Source: Mesostigma viride (lineage: Eukaryota; Streptophyta; Mesostigmatophyceae; Mesostigmatales; Mesostigmataceae). From it: DNA of 26,980 bases. This document shows positions 18,895-26,980 of this stretch, one piece after another. The stretch covers positions 1 through 26,980 of the forward strand of contig RPFO01001964.1 of NCBI GenBank assembly GCA_009746045.1, read 5' to 3'. How positions within the stretch are numbered: the first letter of the stretch is position 1; each line of letters opens with the position of its first letter. The notes below the pieces were generated by a model. The model was not told the origin of the DNA and searched no databases. It was given only the letters and a program-made list of their open reading frames with translations. Made by a program: the position numbers and the translations under genes.

Positions 18895-21803
18895 ACACCG
18901 CGCACGCAAGGGGCGGCTGCACACACACGTACATACACCGCGCACGCAAGGGGCGAGTGCGCACACACGTACATACACCGCGCACGCAAGGGGCGGCTGC
19001 ACACACATGTACATCCACCGCGCACGCAAGGGGCGAGTGCAAACACATGTACATACACCATGCACGCAAGGACAAGGATGCACACACATGTACACACACC
19101 ATGCACGCAAGGGGCGGCTGCACACACACGTACATACACAATGCACGGTTGGGGCGACGGCACTCACATGTACATACACCATGCACGCAAGGACAAGGAT
19201 GCACACACACGTACATACACCGCGCACGCAAGGGGCGGCTGCACACACACGTACATACACCGCGCACGCAAGGGGCGAGTGCGCACACACGTACATCCAC
19301 CGCGCACGCAAGGGGCGGCTGCACACACACGTGAATACACCGCGCACGCAAGGGGAGAGTGCAAACACATGTACATACACCATGCACGCAAGGGGCGGCT
19401 GCACACACACGTACATCCACCGCGCACGCAAGGGGCGACTGACATACACCATGCACGCAAGGACAAGGATGCACACACATGTACATACACCGCGCACGCA
19501 AGGGGCGGCTGCACACACATGTACATACACCGCGCACGCAAGGGGGGAGTGCGCACACACGTACATCCACCGCGCACGCAAGGGGCGGCTGCACACACAC
19601 GTACATCCACTGCGCACGCACGGGGCGACTGCACACACATGTACATAAACCATGCACGCAAGGGGCGGCTGCACACACATGTACATCCACCGCGCACGCA
19701 AGGGGCGAGTGCAAACACATGTACATACACCGCGCACGCAAGGGGCAACTGCCCACACATGTACATCCACCGCGCACGGAAGGGCCGGCTGCACTCACAT
19801 GTACATACACCGCGCATGCAAGGGGCGCCTGCACACACACGTACACACACCATGCACGCAAGGGCCGGCATGCACACACACGTACATACACTGCGCACGC
19901 ACGGGGGGACTGCACACACATGTACATACACCATGCACGCAAGGGGCGGCTGCACACACATGTACATACACCGCGCACGCAAGGGGCGAGTGCAAACACA
20001 TGTACATCCACCGCGCACGCAAGGGGCAACTGCCCGCACATGTACATCCACCGCGCACGCAAGGGGCGGCTGCACACACATGTACACACACCATGCACGC
20101 AAGGACAAGGATGCACACACATGTACACACACCATGCACGCAAGGGGCGGCTGCACACACACGTACATACACCGCGCACGCAAGGGGCTGCTGCACACAC
20201 ACTTACACACACAATGCACGCAATTAGGGGCGACGGCACTCACATGTACATACTGTTGGGCGGCTGCACTCACATGTACATACACCGCGCATGCAAGGGG
20301 CAACTGCACACACACGTACACACACCATGCACGCAAGGGCCGGCATGCACACACACGTACATACACTGCGCACGCAAGGGGCAACTGCACACACACGTAC
20401 ACACACCATGCACGGAAGGGACGGCTGCACTCACATGTACACACACCATGCACGCAAGGGCCGGCTGCACACACACGTACATACACCATGCACGCAAGGG
20501 CCGGCATGCACACACACGTACATACACTGCGCACGCAAGGGGCAACTGCACACACACGTACACACACCATGCACGGAAGGGACGGCTGCACTCACATGTA
20601 CATCCACCGCGCAACCACGGGGCGGCTGCACACACACGTACATACACCGCGCACGCAAGGGGCGGCTGCACTCACATGTACATACACCGCGCACGCAAGG
20701 GGCAACTGCCCGCACATGTACATCCACCGCGCACGCAAGAGGCGGCTGCACACACATGTACATACACCATGCACGCAAGGACAAGGATTCACACACATGT
20801 ACACGCACAAAGCACGCAAGGGGCGGCTGCACACACACGTACATACACCGCGCACGCAAGGGGCGGCTGCACTCACATGTACACACACCACGCACGCAAG
20901 GGGCGGCTGCACACACACGTACATACACCGCGCACGCAAGGACCGGCTCCACTCACATGTACATCCACCGTGCAACCACGGGGCGGCTGCACACACACGT
21001 ACATACACCGCGCACGCAAGGGCTGCTGCACACACACTTACACACACAATGCACGCTTGGGGCGACGGCACTCACATGTACATACACCGCGCACGCAAGG
21101 GGTGGCTGCACACACACGTAAATCCACCGCGCACGCAAGGGGCGGCTGCACACACACATACATACACCATGCACGCCAGGGGCGGCTGCACACATACGTA
21201 CCTACACCGCGCACGCAAGGGGCTGCTGCACACACACTTACACACACCATGCACGCAAGGGCCGGCATGCACACACACTGGCATACACCGCGCACGCAAG
21301 GGGCGGCTGCACACACGTACACACACCATGCACGCTTGGGGCGGCTGCACACACACGTACATACACCGCGCACGCAAGGGGCGGCTGCACACACACGTAC
21401 ACACACCGCGCACGCAAGGGGCGGCTGCACTCACATGTACACCCACCATGCACGCAAGGGGCGGCTGCACACACACGTACATACACCGCGCACGCAAGGG
21501 GCAACTGCCCACACATGGACATACACTGCGCACGCAAGGGGCGGCTGCACTCACATGTACATACACCATGCACGCCAGGGGCGGCTGCACACATACGTAC
21601 CTACACCGCGCACGCAAGGGGCTGCTGCACACACACTTACACACACCATGCACGCAAGTGCCGGCATGCACACACACTGGCATACACCGCGCACGCAAGG
21701 GGCGGCTGCACACACGTACACACACCATGCACGCAAGGGCCGGCTGCACACGCACGTACATACACCGCGCACGCAAGGGCCGGCTGCACTCACATGTACA
21801 TAC
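18895..21803. repeat. 40-bp satellite array 2, left part (about 73 units)
   Basis: Same unit as array 1. Higher-order duplication is visible: the segment from GCACGCCAGGGG at 21171 recurs at 21570 (offset 399, ten units), and the CACGGAAGGGACGG segment recurs at 20411 and 20572 (about four units). The shortened TACTGTTGGGCGG unit occurs near 20250. All six reading frames lack stops in the consensus, explaining ORFs of up to about 1,080 codons here. The array is interrupted by an LTR element and continues at 24471. Confidence 0.95.
21799..21803. other. Target-site duplication, left copy (CATAC)
   Basis: CATAC precedes the 5' LTR and recurs at 24471-24475 directly after the 3' LTR; it lies inside a satellite unit. 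Confidence 0.9.
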
Positions 21804-22314
21804 TGTCAAGAATCCTGTCTTGAATATGCCCATTATGCTGACCGTGCAGAAATCTATAATACGGGCAACTGTATTCGAGCCCTAATTAACAAATAGATAT
21901 GCTCGGATAGTAGTACCTAAGTGGGATTTGTCCTACGTGAACGGACACTATGACTATGTGCCAAGTTGTACAATGGCACTAGGACCATTGGTCACTATCT
22001 TCACCAGATTATAGTATTGTGTCATGTGCATGTCATACCATGCCGTACCGAGTCATGCATGCGCATGCACCATGTTCCAACATACCAGCTGTCGTTATCG
22101 ACCCATTGTCGGCCCATGCGCATACCAGGGCCGCCGCCACCACTCACCTACCATAATTACCAATGTTCACGCTACCTTGAGGTAGCCATGGAAAGCCACA
22201 CCATATGGACGTAATAAATAATTTTCCTGGCTCCTGACGCTTAAGTTGGCAATGATTCACCACCTACAAATTATTAATTTAAGTCCCCATAATAATAACC
22301 CCATGCCTTTAACA
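21804..22314 (+). repeat. 5' LTR of the nested element
   Basis: 511 bp, TGTCAAG to TTTAACA. It contains AATAAA at 22213-22218. An 82-codon ORF inside it is repeated identically in the other LTR and has no recognisable motif. Confidence 0.92.
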
Positions 22315-22333
22315 TGGCATCGGAGGTCCGGGG
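22315..22333 (+). promoter_or_regulatory. Primer-binding site of the nested element
   Basis: TGGCATCGGAGGTCCGGGG starts immediately after the LTR. TGG matches a tRNA CCA end; the remaining bases would be complementary to a tRNA acceptor/T-arm, identity not assigned. Confidence 0.75.
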
Positions 22334-23950
22334 CAAGATCTTTCAACGGAATTAACCAACCTCTAAGCGGCAGCTCACATTTTATTGAGCGCCTTGATCA
22401 TAGTTTATATTTTCATATACGGAGCAGCTTGGTCGAATTCTTGTACTTGATACGACCATGATTATGGCGCAGATGCTACCGTGAAATTCAAGGCTTTCAA
22501 TCGACTTACTTCAATGTGTGGTAACACCAAATATTCGGGGTGACACCTACCGTCGCTAAAATCCGTCAAGAATTTCCCAAGCTCCGGTGCGCAGGCCAGA
22601 TCTACGCTTTTATACTTATATATGCCCGAAACTGATCAAACGCCAACATTTCGGTGATGGGGACGTCGGCACTGAAGCCTGGCACTCAAAAGGTGCCGGC
22701 TCTGGTTCCAGGCAGCGCCAGTGATTTTTTACCTGGCAGCACATTTTTGGCCGAGTGCAGTGCGTTCAATCGGCGCGGGGTCACTGACGGGCTCCCACTG
22801 AGCCGCGCGAGCTGTGAGCATCGACGAGAAATCGGCGGAGCTGTTTACCTCAAGAATTTTTCATGAGAACCGGTCTTTCTTTTGTACCGGCACCATTTCG
22901 CGTGGCATCAACATTCTTTTGGGCGCATTCTTTTAAACCGGAATTCTTTTTAAACGGTCATCACTTCAAGAGCCCAGAGCCTGCCATGCTCCAAGTTTCC
23001 AAGAAAAAGGGAACATTCCCTGGGTCCTGCTCTCAAGGCCAGCCTGCTGACACAGCTGCACACCACACTAAGGAGGGTGCTCACTAACCCCCACGTTGTT
23101 TTCAGCACTAGTTGCAGTTTTATAATTCAGTCACATTTAACTAGTTGCAGGCACCACTAGCAGCAGTAACAGCTAGTTGCATTATCACGTGCCAGCACTA
23201 GACACCCACTAGCAACCAGTTGCCCCATAATGTAAGCAGCAGTAACAGCACAGTCCCATCAGCACCATCACACTGGCATCAACAAGCACAGCAGGCAACA
23301 CCAGCAGGAACAGAGTACACTGCATAGTCCATGCAGGCAGCTACCCACACTTGCCTAGCCAGCAAGGAGAAGTAGTAGCACCCAGCAGCACATGCATGAC
23401 TCTCCACCACAGGCGTAGAGTAGATAGTAGCTGCAGTCAGCTGCACGCACTTGTCTAGCTAGCAAGTAGCAGTCCAGCAACCAGCTCTACATCCTCACGT
23501 CACAGTTCACCTTGTAGTAGTTGCAGTAAGTTGCACCAAAACCTGTTGGCAAACAAGTCAAAGTAGCACTACCAGCACCACACAAGAAACTGTACCCACA
23601 CACAGCATAGATCGTGTGTGCACACACAACAGCTGACGTCACCGGTTTACCAGCAGCTACCAGTACCCAACGTTTCCAGCTGCAACCCTGGCATCAACCA
23701 GTACCGGCTACAGTCTGCATCCAGCCTCAACACTGAGCAACCAGTCTTTACAGTTTAAGAGCCTGTTTCCAGTTTGGCTCCACCCTCGTGTGGCGCACTC
23801 CATGTGACAATATGGGGCTACACAACCTTGCCCTCATTTTTCTTGCTGTTTTATATCAAGACCAGGGTGTCGTGTAAGGAGGGAATCCACTTAGGTACCC
23901 GACTACCCTCGCCCAGGATCTAGCATTTGTATTTATAGACAGCATCATGT
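22334..23950 (+). other. Internal non-coding region of the nested element
   Basis: No coding domain is found. From about 23100 to 23760 it is rich in CTAGTTGCAG, CAGCAG and CACCAGCA motifs, a degenerate low-complexity stretch. AAGGAGGG occurs at 23876-23883 as well as in the polypurine tract. Confidence 0.7.
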
Positions 23951-23960
23951 GCAAGGAGGG
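23951..23960 (+). promoter_or_regulatory. Polypurine tract of the nested element
   Basis: GCAAGGAGGG directly precedes the TG of the 3' LTR. Confidence 0.8.
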
Positions 23961-24470
23961 TGTCAAGAATCCTGTCTTGAATATGCCCATTATGCTGACC
24001 GTGCAGAAATCTATAATACGGGCAACTGTATTCGAGCCCTAATTAACAAATAGATATGCTCGGATAGTAGTACCTAAGTGGGATTTGTCCTACGTGAACG
24101 GACACTATGACTATGTGCCAAGTTGTACAATGGCACTAGGACCATTGGTCACTATCTTCACCAGATTATAGTATTGTGTCATGTGCATGTCATACCATGC
24201 CGTACCGAGTCATGCATGCGCATGCACCATGTTCCAACATACCAGCTGTCGTTATCGACCCATTGTCGGCCCATGCGCATACCAGGGCCGCCGCCACCAC
24301 TCACCTACCATAATTACCAATGTTCACGCTACCTTGAGGTAGCCATGGAAAGCCACACCATATGGACGTAATAAATAATTTTCCTGGCTCCTGACGCTTA
24401 AGTTGGCAATGATTCACCACCTACAAATTATTAATTTAAGTCCCCATAATAATCCCCATGCCTTTTAACA
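23961..24470 (+). repeat. 3' LTR of the nested element
   Basis: Direct repeat of 21804-22314. Visible differences are the loss of TAA-type bases in the AATAATAACCCC segment and one extra T in CCTTTTAACA. Confidence 0.92.
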
Positions 24471-24761
24471 CATACACCGCGCACGCAAGGGGCAACTGCC
24501 CACACATGGACATACACTGCGCACGCAAGGGGCGGCTGCATTAACACGTACTGTACACCGGGCACGCAAGGGCCGGCTGCACTCACATGTACACACACCA
24601 TGCACGCAAGGGCCGGCTGCACACACACGTACATACACCATGCACGCAAGGGCCGGCATGCACACACACGTACATACACTGCGCACGCAAGGGGCAACTG
24701 CACACACACGTACACACACCATGCACGGAAGGGACGGCTGCACTCACATGTACATCCACAT
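24471..24761. repeat. 40-bp satellite array 2, right part (about 7 units)
   Basis: It starts with the second CATAC copy. About 180 bp (24571-24757) match 20425-20605 base for base as far as read, so it was part of the same array. Confidence 0.93.
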
Positions 24762-24966
24762 CCAATTGCTGCTTTAGTTCCATTGGAGTGAGGGGCTGCC
24801 AGAGAAACATGTTTATTACAAATGCGTGTTAGGCACACGTCCAAGCCATTAGCTAACCTAAGAATCTGCAGTTTCTAAGCTAACTAGGCCACACAACAGG
24901 GGCCGAAACATCATAACCAGTCATAAGGACCTGGGCCAGTCAAGAGGACCTGGGCTTTGTAACATC
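24762..24966 (+). repeat. T repeat (family 2)
   Basis: CCAATTGCTGC to GTAACATC. It carries CATAACCAGTC, shared only with its partner at 25314. Confidence 0.85.
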
Positions 24967-25313
24967 CTCATGGCAGCAAGGGTGGGTGGGTGGGAGCTGC
25001 AAAGAGGGGTGGTTGTTGCCCCGCCACAACCCTAAGTATCCACCGTCTACCTAGTCGTAGGTGGGGTGGCGGACGCCAGCCCACTGACCAACAGGCCAGT
25101 GGCGCCGCGCCGCCCCCGGTCCACAGGACTGCCCCCGGTCCACAAAACAAATTGGACCCGGTCCACAGTCCCGTCCCCGGTACCCCCCCCACACACATCA
25201 CCGTACCCCCCCCCCTAGTACTGGCTACCAAGTCAGACCTGTCTACTGCGGCCTCCCCTCCCCCTTTGAGACTTCCGCAGGTCATAGATAGAACGAGCGT
25301 GAGCTCACAAAAT
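24967..25313 (+). repeat. M1 spacer
   Basis: Same start and end motifs as 17084-17426, with small differences (for example GAGGGGTGG and ACACACATCACC). Confidence 0.8.
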
Positions 25314-25518
25314 CCAATTGCTGCTTTAGTTCCATTGGAGTGAGGGGCTGCCAGAGAAACATGTTTATTACAAATGCGTGTTAGGCACACGTCCAAGCCA
25401 TTAGCTAACCTAAGAATCTGCAGTTTCTAAGCTAACTAGGCCACACAACAGGGGCCGAAATATCATAACCAGTCATAAGGACCTGGGCCAGTCAAGAGGA
25501 CCTGGGCTTTGTAACATC
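25314..25518 (+). repeat. T repeat (family 2)
   Basis: Direct repeat of 24762-24966 with one visible substitution (GAAATATC for GAAACATC). Confidence 0.85.
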
Positions 25519-26092
25519 CCGTACCCACTACCTGGCCACTTGGCCGCAAGCTGTCGTATGGCCCAGACTTCTCGTCGCCCCCCTTGTCCCCTGCCGCTAC
25601 CAGTGCTTCCATTAAACCAGGCGGCAATACAAGGGGAAGCCAAAAGTATCCCCGTAGGGACCCCCCACTACGGGGGGTTCTCACCCATGTGGGCACTGCC
25701 CTCGGCAGCCACCCCTGAAGGTTCGGCAATTCTTTGTACACCTTTCTTCACAGGCATAGCACCCCCGGCACCCCAATGACGCAGCTGCGTCTGGGATCCG
25801 CTATCGCCCCGCCCTAACATCCTTCCCCTTCCCCGCTGTGCACCGTCAGTCCCAACAACTCGTCCCCGCTTAAATTACGCGGCAACGACCCCGCCATTCC
25901 GCCCTGGCCGCCGGCCGCTGTCGCCTCACTTGATACGAGGAAATGTTAGGCTGTTTAGGATGCTGCCCCCCCTGGCGCTGGGGCTGCAGCCACCCCGCTC
26001 CTGCTGGCCTGGGGGCTCGATTCCCCCTTCTTCCCATGCTCGTATAGCGCGCTCATGCACTATTCTTGACGATATTCATTAGCCAGGCCCAG
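25519..26092 (+). repeat. M2 module
   Basis: Forward copy of M2. At several sites (AAGCCAAAAGTATCC, CACCCCTGAAGGTTCGG, CGAGGAAATG) it agrees with the reversed copy at 15454-16030 rather than with 17631-18208. Confidence 0.85.
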
Positions 26093-26456
26093 CGCATACG
26101 ATACACAACGAACTTGCCTGCGGCGTATTCCCCCTCCGCCTGTAGCTGTTGCCACCCTAGCACCACGACTGCCCCGCTTTAGTTGTCCGATCAAGAGTCA
26201 CTCCCGCGTCTATCCAGACCCCTCCCGCGAGCTCGGGGTGGCGAGTACAACGCGCAAAAATAAAACAATCTGGCACTGGCAGCTACCGCCTGCACTTCGA
26301 ACGGCAAGTTCTTGGGGTGCTGCCGACCCCCGTCGCGCAGCCGTCATAACCTTAAATAAACCAGGCCCCCGAATAATAATTCGGAGGCCGGTAGCTGTGA
26401 TTTACATTCGGCACCGCCATAGCAGTGCACACACGCCGTCAGTGGGCCGTCGACAC
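26093..26456 (+). repeat. M3 module
   Basis: Second copy of 18209-18577, with scattered substitutions and small deletions (for example ACAACGCGCAAAAA for a longer GGGCGGGCAAAAA form). Confidence 0.75.
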
Positions 26457-26769
26457 AGCTGCAAAGAGGAGTGGTTGTTGCCCCGCCACAACCCTAAGTA
26501 TCCACCGTCTACCTAGTCGTAGGTGGGGTGACGGACGCCAGCCCACTGACCAACAGGCCAGTGGCGCCGCGCCGTCCCCGGTCCACAGGACTGCCCCCGG
26601 TCCACAAACAAATTGGACCCGGTCCACAGTACCGTCCCCGGTACCCCCCCCCCACACACACCGTACCCCCCCCCCTAGTACTGGCTACCTAGTCAGACCT
26701 GTCTACTGCGGCCTCCCCTCCCCCTTTGAGACTTCCGCAGGTCATAGATAGAACGAGCGTGAGCTCACA
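26457..26769 (+). repeat. M1 spacer joined to satellite
   Basis: Matches 18578-18894. It ends CACAAAG and passes into satellite. Confidence 0.8.
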
Positions 26770-26980
26770 AAGCACCACGGGGCGGCTGCACACACACGTA
26801 CATACACCGCGCACGCAAGGGGCGGCTGCAACACATGTACATACACCGCGCACGCAAGGGGCAACTGCCCGCACATGTACATCCACCGCGCACGCAAGGG
26901 GCGGCTGCACACACATGTACATACACCATGCACGCAAGGACAAGGATCACACACATGTACACACACAGCAAGCAAGGGGC
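26770..26980. repeat. 40-bp satellite array, start (about 5 units, continues beyond the window)
   Basis: It begins with the ACCACGGGGCGG variant and contains the ACAAGGATCAC variant. It runs to the last base. Confidence 0.92.

Larger units (their letters stand above)
21804..24470 (+). mobile_element. Non-coding LTR retrotransposon nested in the satellite, 2,667 bp
   Basis: LTRs of 511 and 510 bp begin TGTCAAG and end TTTAACA (TG...CA). A TGG-type primer-binding site follows the 5' LTR and a purine tract precedes the 3' LTR. CATAC is duplicated on both sides, and the satellite sequence is continuous when the element and one CATAC are removed. LTRs differ only by two small indels that I can see, so the insertion is recent. 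The internal region has no Gag or Pol motif and no ORF over about 75 codons, so it is non-autonomous, TRIM- or LARD-like. Orientation + follows from PBS and PPT positions. Confidence 0.93.

Noticed and set aside
18895-21803. CRISPR-like appearance of regular 40-bp repeats
   Set aside because: The whole unit repeats with no unique spacers; this is a tandem satellite in a eukaryotic context.
18649-21885. Very long ORFs (up to about 1,080 codons) in the 40-bp arrays, both strands
   Set aside because: They follow from a stop-free 40-bp unit; overlapping ORFs in all frames on both strands with the same periodicity are not evidence of genes.
22334-22560. Possible rRNA-like fragment at the start of the nested element's interior
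   Set aside because: Short resemblance such as GTGAAATTC only; no extended match to rRNA landmarks that I can recall.

Overview
The window looks like a repeat-dominated stretch of a eukaryotic nuclear genome. Evidence for this is GT-AG introns that preserve frame, LTR retrotransposons, kilobases of satellite DNA, and no compact gene arrangement. The lineage cannot be fixed from sequence alone. A microalga or another protist with plant-type telomeres is my low-confidence guess, based on one degenerate CCCTAAA-like patch near 1910 and the type of elements present. I see no ordinary single-copy host gene.

Layout. (1) 1-1707: a broken, four-exon transposase-like gene on the + strand; its first intron holds tandem copies of a perfect 14-bp palindrome. 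(2) 1955-4262: a GT-rich minisatellite with about 530-bp higher-order copies. (3) 4384-5501: a satellite array with a 40-bp unit. (4) 5502-6928: a composite module made of two identical 198-bp direct repeats (called T) around a spacer (M1), followed by a diverged flank (M2). (5) 6930-15453: an 8.5-kb Copia-like LTR retrotransposon on the - strand. It has near-identical LTRs, a binding site next to the right LTR, two extra upstream ORF blocks, Gag, integrase, protease, reverse transcriptase and RNase H, with several 1-2 nt frame breaks. (6) 15454-18208: a large inverted repeat built of M2-T-M1-T modules around a small satellite island. (7) 18209-26980: further modules (M3, M1), a large 40-bp satellite array, a nested 2.67-kb LTR element with 5-bp target-site duplication, then a second copy of the T-M1-T-M2-M3-M1 block and more satellite running off the end.

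How the parts relate. The autonomous-type element is the Copia-like one. Its retropepsin lies after the integrase and before the RT, whereas Copia elements normally have protease before integrase. The 2.67-kb element has no coding capacity and would depend on enzymes supplied in trans. The T/M modules and the 40-bp satellite are interlocked: satellite arrays start and stop at T or M1 boundaries, with short microhomologies at the junctions, and the compound unit recurs in direct and inverted orientation. Very long ORFs in the satellite are artefacts of a stop-free repeat unit.
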